A stretch of DNA of 48,052 nt, taken from assembly GCA_964427425.1 (NCBI GenBank), contig CAYRUD010000003.1:1-48052 (forward strand). The letters run 5' to 3'. Below are positions 1-9,781 of this stretch, in pieces. Positions within the stretch are counted from its first letter, which is position 1. Every line of letters starts with the position of its first letter. The stretch comes from CAYRUD01 sp964427425 (GTDB taxonomy: Bacteria > Chlamydiota > Chlamydiia > Chlamydiales > FEN-1388). A program made the translations under genes and the position numbers. The notes below the pieces were generated by a model, which saw nothing but the letters and a program-made list of their open reading frames with translations, had not been told where the DNA came from and ran no database searches.

Positions 1-21
1 TGTGTGCAATGAAGAGCTTGT
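1..21 (-). other. 16S precursor processing stem, 3' arm
   Basis: On the transcript this arm reads ACAAGCTCTTCATTGCACACA, lying 55 nt downstream of the mature 16S 3' end. It is perfectly complementary in two blocks (12 bp and 9 bp) to the leader arm at 1702-1729. Such long-range stems enclosing 16S rRNA are the usual RNase III target in bacterial rRNA maturation; the complementarity is seen, the processing role is inferred. Confidence 0.8.
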
Positions 22-76
22 CTCAACCTGAAAGTAGTCCTTTGATACCTTTCGATATCTCTACTTTCTCGTCCGT

Positions 77-1634
<1,558 letters not shown>

Positions 1635-1701
1635 ACAAAACTCTTAAAAATATATAAGGCGCTTGTTATTTACCTAATAAAAGGTCATTAACGTTACGCG
1701 C

Positions 1702-1729
1702 ACAAGCTCTTCATATTTGCTTGCACACA
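1702..1729 (-). other. 16S precursor processing stem, 5' arm
   Basis: Leader arm of the 16S processing stem. Bases 1702-1713 and 1721-1729 pair with 1-21 on the far side of the gene; the 7 bases between them (1714-1720) would bulge on the leader side. It lies about 70 nt upstream of the mature 5' end on the minus strand. Confidence 0.8.
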
Positions 1730-2083
1730 ACTCTTCTTGCACTGTCAATCTATACCTTCGTACCTATCTTTGAGGCACTTTTCGCTTCGCTCGACTCGCT
1801 TCGTTTTCGCTTGTCGTTCGCGCTTTGGTGATGAAGAATCTACACGAGGGTGTGATTTTTATGCAATGCGTTTTGTTTTCACTTTTGCAAAATATGTTGT
1901 TAAACCGTTTAAACCAAACGACTAGTCTATCATTTTAGAAAGATAAAAACAGTGACGAAATGAGTGCGTGAATAGCGGCAAAACACCTTTGAGGCCTCGT
2001 GATTATTTCTGATTTTAAGTATGTGGCAAGAGAATATGTGAAAAAGAAGAGGGGCGGTGATATAACAAGACTCTTTTAAGAGG
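1730..2083 (-). promoter_or_regulatory. rRNA upstream/leader region
   Basis: Between the processing stem and the nhaD terminator there is no convincing gene; a 62-codon plus-strand frame here is in low-complexity DNA and has no ribosome binding site. On the minus strand the region should hold the rRNA promoter and leader. One weak promoter candidate is TTGCAT, 18 nt, TAGATT (about 1838-1867), but no strong consensus pair stands out. Bases 1783-1826 are a CG-rich stretch made of reiterated CGCTTCG/TCGCTT units, very different from the AT-rich surroundings. Confidence 0.35.
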
Positions 2084-2119
2084 TATCTTCATATGAGATT
2101 TGAATCCCATATGAAGATA
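2084..2119 (-). terminator. Hairpin after nhaD
   Basis: A perfect 12-bp inverted repeat (2084-2095 TATCTTCATATG with 2108-2119) encloses a 12-nt loop, 22 bp after the nhaD stop on the minus strand. No run of U follows directly, but a second small stem (CTCTT/AAGAG) follows at 2070-2082. It is likely a terminator or 3'-end stabiliser separating nhaD from the rRNA promoter region. Confidence 0.5.
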
Positions 2120-2141
2120 AGGAAGGAAAAGGCGCTGAGTT

Positions 2142-3425
2142 TTAAGCTACAAAAAAGTTCTGAAGATACCAGACAGCAATTCCTGCAAAATACCCCATGA
2201 GCGCTGGAGGCGTTACTTTTCTTAAGTACCAGAAGAAATCAACTTTCTCAAGTCCCATAAACGCGACACCCGCTGCTGATCCAATCAAAAGAATACTTCC
2301 TCCTGTTCCTGCGCAATACGCAACTAATGTCCAGAAGGAACTATTAACCGGGTATTGAATAATATCATACATTCCCATGCATCCAGCGACAAGCGGAACA
2401 TTATCTACAACTGCTGAGATAAGCCCGATCGCAACCGCCACTATTTCTTTTGATGGAAGTGTTGATTCCAGATGAGCCGCCCAGACCTCTAAAATTCCAG
2501 CCTCCTCTAAGGAAGCTACCGAAAGTAAAATCCCTAGAAAGAAAAGGATACTCGACATATCGACACGAGGGAAGACATTGATAATTTTTAAGTGATTACG
2601 GTCTTCATAATTTCTATGAATAAAGTCCGTCACAAGCCACATAAGCGACATAGCGAAGAGCATGCCCATAAATGGCGGAAGTCCCGTCAAAGCTTTAAAT
2701 ATAGGAACCATCACCAATGATGACGCCCCCATAATAAGAACTAAAAGATCATGGGGCTCTGTTTTATCTTCTTGATTTGACCAAGGAATTGATCGAGGAA
2801 TCGATCTCGACATGAAAAGAGCAGAAACAATGACGCAGACAACACTTGGCAAAAATAATGACGAGATTATATGGCCACTTGTAAGCTGACCTCCTATCCA
2901 GAGCATCGTCGTTGTCACATCGCCTATTGGAGTCCAAGCACCCCCTGCGTTAGCCGCAATGACAACAAGCCCTCCGAAAAACAATCTGAAATTGATATCC
3001 TCAACCGACTTACGGATCATCATGATCATCACGATGGTCGTTGTTAGATTGTCAAGAATTGAAGACATGAAGAATGTGATCGCAGAAATGACCGCAATCG
3101 ACTTGAATCTTGAGGATCTCGTCAGAAACTTTCTAACAATTGAAAGACCGCCATGGATATGAATTTGCTCTACAATCGTCAGAGCGCCTAACAAAAAGAG
3201 AATGATCTGACTTATGCTTGCGAGCTGATGATTCAAGTGAAGCATATTATTTGCGTGAGGAATTCCATCAAGAAACTTAAGGACCCATAAAACCACCGCC
3301 ATTAAAAGCGCAGATGTAGCTTTATTTATCCTTAGTGAGTGCTCAAAGATAATGCATGCATATCCAATGATAAAGCACGTTATCTCAATCCATTGGTAGT
3401 GGGAAAGCGAGTGTTCAAATGCCAT
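2142..3425 (-). CDS. nhaD: NhaD-type Na+/H+ antiporter
   Basis: Integral membrane antiporter of the NhaD branch of the ion-transporter superfamily, exchanging cytoplasmic Na+ for H+ at the inner membrane. The product is about 427 aa with some 11-13 hydrophobic segments. The family hallmark GGAWTPIGDVTTTMLW is intact, as are the DNLTTT segment before it and the Asp-containing VVDNVPLVAG segment in the second half. The frame can be extended upstream to a GTG at 3497, but a promoter-like -10 (TATTAT, 3506-3511) sits directly before that GTG. The ATG at 3425 has AAGG six bases upstream, so the ATG is preferred. The gene stands alone between the rRNA region and a divergent membrane-protein gene. 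Chlamydiae commonly carry nhaD, and sodium gradients power other transporters in this window. Confidence 0.93.
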   Translation of the reverse strand: MAFEHSLSHYQWIEITCFIIGYACIIFEHSLRINKATSALLMAVVLWVLKFLDGIPHANNMLHLNHQLASISQIILFLLGALTIVEQIHIHGGLSIVRKFLTRSSRFKSIAVISAITFFMSSILDNLTTTIVMIMMIRKSVEDINFRLFFGGLVVIAANAGGAWTPIGDVTTTMLWIGGQLTSGHIISSLFLPSVVCVIVSALFMSRSIPRSIPWSNQEDKTEPHDLLVLIMGASSLVMVPIFKALTGLPPFMGMLFAMSLMWLVTDFIHRNYEDRNHLKIINVFPRVDMSSILFFLGILLSVASLEEAGILEVWAAHLESTLPSKEIVAVAIGLISAVVDNVPLVAGCMGMYDIIQYPVNSSFWTLVAYCAGTGGSILLIGSAAGVAFMGLEKVDFFWYLRKVTPPALMGYFAGIAVWYLQNFFVA

Positions 3426-3505
3426 AAAAACCTTAAGGTCTTCGTAAAGAAAAAGCGTTAAACGGTAATGAAAAGCTTCAACGAGATGACTTTTCACAGC
3501 CGAAT

Positions 3506-3536
3506 ATAATAGAGCTATTCACAAACTCTTTGGCAA
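3506..3536 (-). promoter_or_regulatory. Candidate nhaD promoter
   Basis: On the minus strand TTGCCA (3531-3536) is followed after 19 nt by TATTAT (3506-3511). The spacer is longer than the usual 17 nt, so this is only a candidate. It would place the transcript start near 3498 and make the ATG at 3425 the natural start of nhaD. Confidence 0.35.
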
Positions 3537-3622
3537 GAATAAATTACCATTTCATGAAAACATAGCCCTACGCTTAACTTAATTAATGAGATTATCCCAT
3601 CGATCGAAATAAGAAGTGATCA

Positions 3623-4171
3623 ATGAATACACCTATCCCTTCCTCAAACGGATTGATATTAAGAAGCGTTATTCATTCAAGCGTACTAGAGAATTCACTC
3701 TTAAAGGGTTCCGCCATTGCCCTTATTGGTGTTTTTCTTATTTTTATCTCGTATTACCACCTTCTTCCATTATCTGAAGCGTGGGCAAATCTTTTCTTGT
3801 GGGCAGGATTCCTTCTGATTGCCGCAGGGTTGATTCCATACAAGAAATTGAGCCGATTGCAGATCAATCCCGATATCCTCTATGTCGATGATGATGAAGC
3901 ACACCTTATTCGAGCTAAAGTGACGAGATTATCAATCCCAATCGAGCAGATCGTTGATGTAGCGTATATGGATACCCATGGAGTTAATGGACTCTTATTA
4001 CAGCTTGAAAAGGGACACAATATTTCCATTCCAAAGGATATTGTGAAGGCAACTCAAAAACTCGCTTCAAAAGATCCAACGAAAACCTATTCTAACGCAA
4101 TTCTTCTGCCACATTTTCCTGAGAGATCGGCTATAGAGCTAAGAGAACACGTCTTCATCAATCGGCAATGA
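3623..4171 (+). CDS. Small membrane protein, unknown function
   Basis: Not recognised. The 182-aa product has a short polar N-terminus and two adjacent hydrophobic segments (about residues 28-47 and 54-71) joined by a short turn. A soluble, mixed-charge C-terminal domain of about 110 residues follows, with beta-like alternation (LQINPDILYVDDDE, KVTRLSIPIEQIVDV). Two-TM-hairpin plus small beta domain resembles bacterial PH-like membrane proteins, but no signature supports naming it. The start ATG has a weak AAGAAG nine bases upstream. The gene is divergent from nhaD and convergent with the following minus-strand gene. Confidence 0.75.
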   Translation: MNTPIPSSNGLILRSVIHSSVLENSLLKGSAIALIGVFLIFISYYHLLPLSEAWANLFLWAGFLLIAAGLIPYKKLSRLQINPDILYVDDDEAHLIRAKVTRLSIPIEQIVDVAYMDTHGVNGLLLQLEKGHNISIPKDIVKATQKLASKDPTKTYSNAILLPHFPERSAIELREHVFINRQ

Positions 4172-4235
4172 GAGTAAAAAAGAAAAAAGAGTTATTTCGA
4201 AAAGTCTTTTAAGAATAAAGAAAGTCGACGCTTCT

Positions 4236-4289
4236 ATAAGCCATCATCATTCGCCCGCCGAAAATCAAGCCCTTATAACGATGGCTTAT
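4236..4289. repeat. Inverted repeat in convergent spacer
   Basis: ATAAGCCATC (4236-4245) and GATGGCTTAT (4280-4289) form a 10-bp inverted repeat with a 34-nt loop in the 187-bp spacer between two convergent genes. Several shorter AAGTCTTTT/AAAAGTCTT elements lie nearby. It may serve as a bidirectional terminator, although the loop is large and U-tracts are poor. Confidence 0.4.
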
Positions 4290-4358
4290 TGCCAAATTTC
4301 ATATCTTAAAAGTCTTCTCTCATAACTCTTTTATGTAGCTCTTAAGAAAAAACTTCTC

Positions 4359-5150
4359 TTATTTCTTTTTCTTCTTATGTGCTTTTTCTTCCTCTTTATG
4401 TTTTCTCTTAAGTTCTTTTTCTTCTTTCTTATGCGATTTTTTTTCTTCTTTTCGCTTCTTCTTCTCTGATTTATTCGATTTATCGCTTGGATGTGTAGAC
4501 GCTTCTTCTACTCTCTTTTCTTCCTTGACATTTCGTCTTTCATGTTTTCTCGAAGAGACCTCTGAGCGCTCTTCTGAAGCAGCTCCCGCCTCTTGAGAGC
4601 CATTATTTTTCTTTCGATTGAAGAAAATATGCATTCTCTGTTGGATTCGCTGCGCATTTGGATCAGCTTCATGTATCTTCTCAGCATCCGACTTTTTAGG
4701 CGCTGTTACAGTTGAGGAAGAAGCTCCTTGGAGTAAGACATTCTGAGGAACAAGCGAAGCTTCGATAGCATGCTGTATGTTGGTATCCTCATCAGAATCT
4801 GAAGATACCATCCTAAGCTCATTTTCATTTATTTCTTCATCACTTGGCGATTCAAGACTTATAACCTCTTCCTCTGGAATTTGAATCTCAAGATGCTCTG
4901 CAGGCTCTTCCATTACTTGAGTATGCTGCTGTGCATCTTGAGCTGCAGAAGAATCCACCGATACTGGAGCTGTTTGATCAGCTTGTACAACAGCATCCTG
5001 TTCTTGAGAAGGCACTGTATTTTCTGGATTTGTCTCTACCTGATCTGATGTCCCATCATTTGGGAATAAAGTCAGCCTTGTACTGGTAATGCCATGATGA
5101 ATACCTTCATACGCATTCCTAAAAAATGATTGAATCGGATCAAAACTCAT
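4359..5150 (-). CDS. Disordered Lys/Glu-rich protein with UIM-like motif
   Basis: 263 aa, no family recognised. Residues 1-30 look folded or amphipathic (FFRNAYEGIHHGITSTRLTLF). Residues 30-115 are acidic and rich in Gln, Glu, Ser and Pro. Residues 120-136 match the ubiquitin-interacting motif pattern: acidic cluster, then I-x-x-A-I-E-x-S-L (I125, A128, S132, L133). Residues 195-263 form a highly charged KEEK/HKKK tail ending in five lysines. There is no signal peptide or membrane segment. The ATG has GGGGTG four bases upstream. Such composition fits either a type III-secreted effector or a nucleic-acid-binding protein; the UIM-like element favours a host-directed role, but this is inference. 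The gene is monocistronic on the minus strand. Confidence 0.8.
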   Translation of the reverse strand: MSFDPIQSFFRNAYEGIHHGITSTRLTLFPNDGTSDQVETNPENTVPSQEQDAVVQADQTAPVSVDSSAAQDAQQHTQVMEEPAEHLEIQIPEEEVISLESPSDEEINENELRMVSSDSDEDTNIQHAIEASLVPQNVLLQGASSSTVTAPKKSDAEKIHEADPNAQRIQQRMHIFFNRKKNNGSQEAGAASEERSEVSSRKHERRNVKEEKRVEEASTHPSDKSNKSEKKKRKEEKKSHKKEEKELKRKHKEEEKAHKKKKK

Positions 5151-5316
5151 TATTCACCCCATTAATAATCGCTATATTTTTCAAATATATCATTAGAAGA
5201 CGCCATATAGGAGATCCTGACATCTCATCAATGGAGACTATTCCACTCCAGCTTAATTAAGAAGCCGTTAATGATTGATTAATTTTTGGCTAAGATGAAA
5301 GAAATGAGTAGAAATA

Positions 5317-5336
5317 GGCCCCTTCAGAGAGGGGCC
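5317..5336 (-). terminator. Intrinsic terminator of kdsD
   Basis: GGCCCCT (5317-5323) and AGGGGCC (5330-5336) form a perfect 7-bp GC-rich stem with a 6-nt loop, 8 bp beyond the kdsD stop. On the minus strand it is followed by the U-rich TATTTCT. Confidence 0.75.
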
Positions 5337-5344
5337 GGAATAAT

Positions 5345-6367
5345 CTAAAGACCGCTTTGAAGGATATCGTGCATTTTAATTAAGCCCACAAGCTTTCCTT
5401 CACTATTAGTGACAGGAAGAACTGTAATCGGCCTTTTCTGATCTTCCTCCATTAGGAGCATGGCATTATACGCGAGCTCTTCAGGGAGGACGACACGAGG
5501 GCCGACTGTCATAATTTCACTCAGAGGGAGTGAAAGAACTTTTTCTTGATTTTTCTGAATAGCTCGACGCAAGTCACCATCGGTGAATATTCCAACGAGA
5601 CGACTCTCTTCATCGACGATACAAACACAGCCGCATTTTTTATTCGATAATTCTACTAACACGTCAGCTAAAAGATCTTCTGAGCAGCACTGAGGAATAG
5701 CGTCACCTGTCACCATCAGATCTTTTACACGAATCAAGTGTCTCTTCCCAATGCGTCCTGCAGGATGATTTTTAATGAAATCCTCTTTAGTAATTCCCTT
5801 CTTTCGCATAAGAGCCATTGACAGAAGATCACTAAAGATAAGCTGAGACAAGGTCGAGGTTGTTGGAGCTAAATCGAAAGGGCAAAGTTCCTTTAATTGA
5901 GGAAGAATAAATGTATGATCAGATGCTTTTGAAAGACGCGACTGAGAGCCATTCGCAACAACGGCAACGAGGATTGCTCCCTTATTTCGAAGAGCGGGAC
6001 ACAACTCAATAAGTTCTTGAGTCTCTCCACTTTTACTCAACAAAAAGACAATATCCCCTTTCGAGACAACGCCTATATCGCCATGAAGCGCATTTTGTGA
6101 AGAAATATATAAAGCTTTAGTGCCAGATGAGCTCATAGTAGCGGCAGCTTTCTTAGCAACAATGCCACTCTTTCCAACACCAGTAAAAAAGACAATGCCC
6201 GGGCAAGCCATCACAAGCTCAATAACTTTTTCAAAAGCTTCAACATCAAAAAGACGGAAGAATTCATTGATTGCTTGGGTTAAATCAAAGATCAATTCCT
6301 TAACAATCGACGGATTATTCCCCATCTCATCATGAGAAGAAGCTGTTATATCGCATAGTGTGGTCAT
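5345..6367 (-). CDS. kdsD: Arabinose-5-phosphate isomerase (KdsD/KpsF)
   Basis: Converts ribulose-5-phosphate to arabinose-5-phosphate, the first step toward Kdo of the LPS inner core; cytoplasmic. The 340-aa product has the family architecture. An N-terminal SIS domain comes first, with GVGKSG at 63-68, HGD at 95-97 and SKSGET at 111-116. Two CBS domains follow from about residue 213 to the end, the first containing GIFTDGDLRR. The length is close to the usual 320-330 aa with a slightly longer N-terminus. The ATG has AGGGGC five bases upstream. Divergent icd lies on the other side. Kdo is essential in chlamydial LPS, which fits the lpxK and gmhA genes found 5 kb away. Confidence 0.96.
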   Translation of the reverse strand: MTTLCDITASSHDEMGNNPSIVKELIFDLTQAINEFFRLFDVEAFEKVIELVMACPGIVFFTGVGKSGIVAKKAAATMSSSGTKALYISSQNALHGDIGVVSKGDIVFLLSKSGETQELIELCPALRNKGAILVAVVANGSQSRLSKASDHTFILPQLKELCPFDLAPTTSTLSQLIFSDLLSMALMRKKGITKEDFIKNHPAGRIGKRHLIRVKDLMVTGDAIPQCCSEDLLADVLVELSNKKCGCVCIVDEESRLVGIFTDGDLRRAIQKNQEKVLSLPLSEIMTVGPRVVLPEELAYNAMLLMEEDQKRPITVLPVTNSEGKLVGLIKMHDILQSGL

Positions 6368-6558
6368 TCAAGCCCCTAAAAATACTATCAGTACCTTACT
6401 CTTTGCTATTGTAGCTCAGAGGGTGAGTTGTTTTCATGTATAAAGCACGTACCCCAACTGCTCCCTCTCTCAATTAAAAGAATACCTTGCCTTCGATCTT
6501 ATCGTCTTGTAAAAAGTTAAATAACCGAAGAATCATTCCAAACATTCTAGGATTTCAT

Positions 6559-8010
6559 ATGCCGTCTCAAACTCCTATTGAAATAGCTGTGGCTTACGGT
6601 GATGGTATAGGCCCTGAGATCATGAGAGCTACTCTTTCATGTCTCGAAGCCCTGGGCGCTCCCCTCGCGATTCGGGAAATTGAGGTAGGAGAAAAGGTCT
6701 ATCTTCAAGGAGAAAAAAGTGGCATTTCCGAATCTTCATGGGAAATTTTAAGATCGACAAAGGCTTTCTTAAAAGCTCCTGTTACCACTCCACAAGGAGG
6801 CGGATTTAGAAGCCTAAACGTTACAATCCGCTCAGCTTTAGGCCTTTATGCAAACGTTCGTCCTTGTGTCGCTTATCCGCCTTTTGTCGAGACCCTCCAC
6901 CCTCAGATGGATGTAGTTATCATCCGTGAAAACGAAGAAGATCTCTATACAGGGATTGAGTATACACCAGTAAATGATACAGCCATCGCACTCAAGATAA
7001 TTACTGAAACAGGTTGCCAGCGGATTATCCGTTATGCATTTGAATATGCTAGGCTCCACGGCAGAAAAAAAGTAACCTGCTTCACAAAAGACAATATTAT
7101 GAAACAAACCGATGGAATGTTTCATAAGATATTCGATCGGATGAAAGAGGAATATCCAGATATTGAATCAGAACACTGGATTGTCGACATAGGAGCTGCA
7201 AAGCTTGCCGATACTCCTGAGCAGTTTGACGTCATAGTTCTTCCTAATCTCTATGGCGATATTCTCTCTGATGTCGCAGCTCAGATCGCAGGATCTGTCG
7301 GGCTTGCAGGATCTGCCAATATCGGCACATCCGGCGCCATGTTTGAGGCAATCCACGGCTCAGCGCCAAGAAGAGCCGGACAAAATATCGCAAATCCGTC
7401 AGGACTTATTCTCGCGTCCGTTATGATGCTCTCTCACCTCCAGCTTCATGAGGAGGCTGAAAAACTCCATAATGCTTGGTTAAAGACGATTGAAGATGGA
7501 ATTCATACATACGATATCTACCAAGAGGGGGTAAGCAAGAAAAAAGTAGGGACCAAAGAATTTGCGTCTCATGTCATCGAACGTCTTGGCTCGAGACCGC
7601 AGAAACTTAAAGCTGTATCATACGAGCAAAGAGGTCTTTCCCATAAGGAATTTTCTTCTAAAGCACTCAAAGATTCTTCTTCTGAAGATAAGAAAGTAGT
7701 AACCGCCTCCGACTTTTTCTTTGTGCCAAAATCACTCCACTACACAGATATCGAGTCATCAATACAGCACCTTAAGGACGAAGCGTCACGCCTAGGCCTC
7801 GAGCTTATTAAAGTATCATCTCGCGGAAATACCATATGGCCAGCCTCTTTCTATCTTCCAGTTAACTGCAAGCTTCTTCGAGCAACATTTACTCTCTCAA
7901 AAGAGCGTGAAAGGGATGAAAATGAACTCATGAAACTCTCAGCTCTTCTTCACTCAAACCTTATAAATAAAGATAAAGTGACAATAAGGGGCTTCTTTTT
8001 AACTAGTTAA
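6559..8010 (+). CDS. icd: Isocitrate dehydrogenase, long (rickettsial/Thermus) type
   Basis: Oxidatively decarboxylates isocitrate to 2-oxoglutarate in the TCA cycle. Motifs are AYGDGIGPE at the N-terminus, the substrate site SLNVTIRSALGLYANVRP, IRENEEDLYTG, the NLYGDILSD metal site, and the cofactor segment EAIHGSAPRRAGQNIANPSG. About 140 extra C-terminal residues follow the core, giving 483 aa, as in the rickettsial/Thermus type rather than the 420-aa E. coli type. A TTG start 72 bp upstream is possible, but the ATG at 6559 has TAGGA seven bases ahead and gives the normal N-terminus. Chlamydiaceae lack this step, so the gene argues for an environmental chlamydia with a fuller TCA cycle. Confidence 0.95.
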   Translation: MPSQTPIEIAVAYGDGIGPEIMRATLSCLEALGAPLAIREIEVGEKVYLQGEKSGISESSWEILRSTKAFLKAPVTTPQGGGFRSLNVTIRSALGLYANVRPCVAYPPFVETLHPQMDVVIIRENEEDLYTGIEYTPVNDTAIALKIITETGCQRIIRYAFEYARLHGRKKVTCFTKDNIMKQTDGMFHKIFDRMKEEYPDIESEHWIVDIGAAKLADTPEQFDVIVLPNLYGDILSDVAAQIAGSVGLAGSANIGTSGAMFEAIHGSAPRRAGQNIANPSGLILASVMMLSHLQLHEEAEKLHNAWLKTIEDGIHTYDIYQEGVSKKKVGTKEFASHVIERLGSRPQKLKAVSYEQRGLSHKEFSSKALKDSSSEDKKVVTASDFFFVPKSLHYTDIESSIQHLKDEASRLGLELIKVSSRGNTIWPASFYLPVNCKLLRATFTLSKERERDENELMKLSALLHSNLINKDKVTIRGFFLTS

Positions 8011-8112
8011 TAGTTAATTTACAGTGAGAGAGGATCAGTGTAAGCGCGTATAATTCTTCCTTTGTTTTTCCTTCACTCGAAACTCTCTCCTTTAAGAGCT
8101 TACAAGGGATAT

Positions 8113-9753
8113 ATGCACACAAAAACAACAAACTCGACACAGCGTACCTCTGATCCTATGGCTCTCTCTCCAGAGGAGGATTCAACTTCAAACAACTCAT
8201 CATCTCAAAGGATTAAAAAGAAAAGCACGTATACGGGGCGCACTTACTTTCGCAATCAGCAGCTCAATAATAATGGAGCTGTAAAGATTGTCCAATCTGC
8301 GTTAAGCGGCTACAAAGGATTAGCTACAGAACTAACCTCAAGGAACATCCAGCGTCTTAAGACGACTAAGAATACTGAGCTTTCTTCTAAGAAACAGAGA
8401 ATTCCGCAAAAGACGATACCTAATACTGGAAGCGCAACACAAAATAATCTTGAGACTCGCAACTCTCAGCAAGTCATGAAGAACTCGATCATGATCAATG
8501 CACTTCGAGAGAATGAGCTCTCTCCAGACACCCCGCAAAATGTCAAACCAAGACAAAGGCCTTGGACCGCTCAAAAAAAGACAGTAGAACTCTCTATCAA
8601 AAATGAAGAACCCCTTCTTGTGTCTGAAATCGATCGAGCTTCTATTGAGTCAAGGGATCGACAGATAGAAGATGTAGTTCAACCCACCTTTATTACGAAA
8701 AGAGAAGCAGAAGAACTGGCTCGATTTATTGAATGCCATTCTATCGTAAAAAATAGACCTCAACGGTACTCATATGAGAAGAAGACAAAAACAGGACTTT
8801 CAAAGACAATCCTCATCGATGGGCGATGCCAAAAAATATTTATTCTTTTGAAAGGCAAAGGACACTTTAAAGCCAGAACTGGCTCATTTAAGAAAGTGAC
8901 CTCCTGCATTATGCTTCCTTTTTCTCATAGTGAATGTGGAAGAGTTGTTGTTCAAAAAGTAACGAACGACGAAGCAGCTAAAAGGCATTTGAAAGAATAC
9001 TCGAGAGAAATCTCGATCATGGCAAAGCTACATATACCCCGAATGCCTATTCTGACATCTTTTAACTACACCACGGTAAAATCAGATAAGCGAATTCAAA
9101 AAATATCCTCATTTGAGCCCTACTTTTCTCATGATCTTTCGAAACTTCCCGAAGAGGCAAAAGAGCCGCAAGTACTCCTTCAGATAGTCCTACAGACACT
9201 TCAATCACTTCAACATGTGCACGAAAAGGGATATATCCACGGAGATATTAAACCGAGCAATATTCTCTGCAGGAAAAATGGGGATAAATATGAAATTGCT
9301 CTGACTGATTTTGGATTCGCTTTTCACTATAAAAACGAAGAGCCTATAGGATCATTGCGCCATGGATACTACGGATCTTTATGGTTTACTGCCCCCGAAG
9401 CTTTTGGCACCCATCCATATGAATTTGATTTACCTACAGCAGAGCTTTGGGCTCTTGGACTTACGCTCTATGAGCTTCTCTATTCTGAATACCCATCAAC
9501 ATGCAAATACATTGATACAGTTTTTGAGACTGGAGTCGACAAAAAATGGGGATTGCCGAATCTAATACAGAAATTAGAATATAAGTTAAAAGTACAAAAA
9601 GTTGTGCAAGAGAAACTAAAAGAGCTTGAAAGCGATACTTCACTAACAAGCTCTATGCGTGCGCTCAAAGAAGTTGCATTAGGTCTTTTGAGAGCTGATC
9701 CTGAGAAAAGACTTAGTCTTAAACAGGCTATAGAAAAGCTCCAAAATGCATAA
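8113..9753 (+). CDS. Eukaryotic-type Ser/Thr protein kinase with long disordered N-terminus
   Basis: 546 aa. Residues 1-190 are polar, Ser/Thr/Asn/Lys-rich and probably disordered. The kinase domain occupies about 230-545. It contains a glycine-rich stretch, the presumed ATP-binding Lys in VVVQKV, and an alpha-C Glu in KEYSREI. The catalytic loop HGDIKPSNIL (H376) and DFG (399-401) follow, then an APE-type segment. The catalytic Arg of HRD is replaced by Gly, and the F-helix Asp of the DxWxxG motif is Glu (AELWALG). The catalytic Asp, Asn and DFG Asp are present, so activity is plausible without activation-loop phosphorylation control. The ATG at 8113 has AAGGG five bases upstream; a TTG at 8062 is less likely. 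No membrane segment or PASTA repeats are seen, unlike PknB, so a secreted effector kinase is possible. Confidence 0.9.
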   Translation: MHTKTTNSTQRTSDPMALSPEEDSTSNNSSSQRIKKKSTYTGRTYFRNQQLNNNGAVKIVQSALSGYKGLATELTSRNIQRLKTTKNTELSSKKQRIPQKTIPNTGSATQNNLETRNSQQVMKNSIMINALRENELSPDTPQNVKPRQRPWTAQKKTVELSIKNEEPLLVSEIDRASIESRDRQIEDVVQPTFITKREAEELARFIECHSIVKNRPQRYSYEKKTKTGLSKTILIDGRCQKIFILLKGKGHFKARTGSFKKVTSCIMLPFSHSECGRVVVQKVTNDEAAKRHLKEYSREISIMAKLHIPRMPILTSFNYTTVKSDKRIQKISSFEPYFSHDLSKLPEEAKEPQVLLQIVLQTLQSLQHVHEKGYIHGDIKPSNILCRKNGDKYEIALTDFGFAFHYKNEEPIGSLRHGYYGSLWFTAPEAFGTHPYEFDLPTAELWALGLTLYELLYSEYPSTCKYIDTVFETGVDKKWGLPNLIQKLEYKLKVQKVVQEKLKELESDTSLTSSMRALKEVALGLLRADPEKRLSLKQAIEKLQNA

Positions 9754-9781
9754 GAAGAGGCAAAGAAATAGCTCTACTAAA

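Noticed and set aside
1737..1925. 62-codon plus-strand frame in the rRNA leader
   Set aside because: No ribosome binding site, low-complexity CG-repeat content and location in the rRNA promoter region.
2096..2107. T-loop-like sequence GATTCAAATC on the minus strand
   Set aside because: It is the loop of the nhaD terminator hairpin; no tRNA acceptor or anticodon arms are present.
6405..6460. tRNA-like D-arm sequence GTAGCTCAGAGGGTGAG between kdsD and icd
   Set aside because: No T-loop GTTCGAAT-type sequence or closing acceptor stem follows; probably chance.
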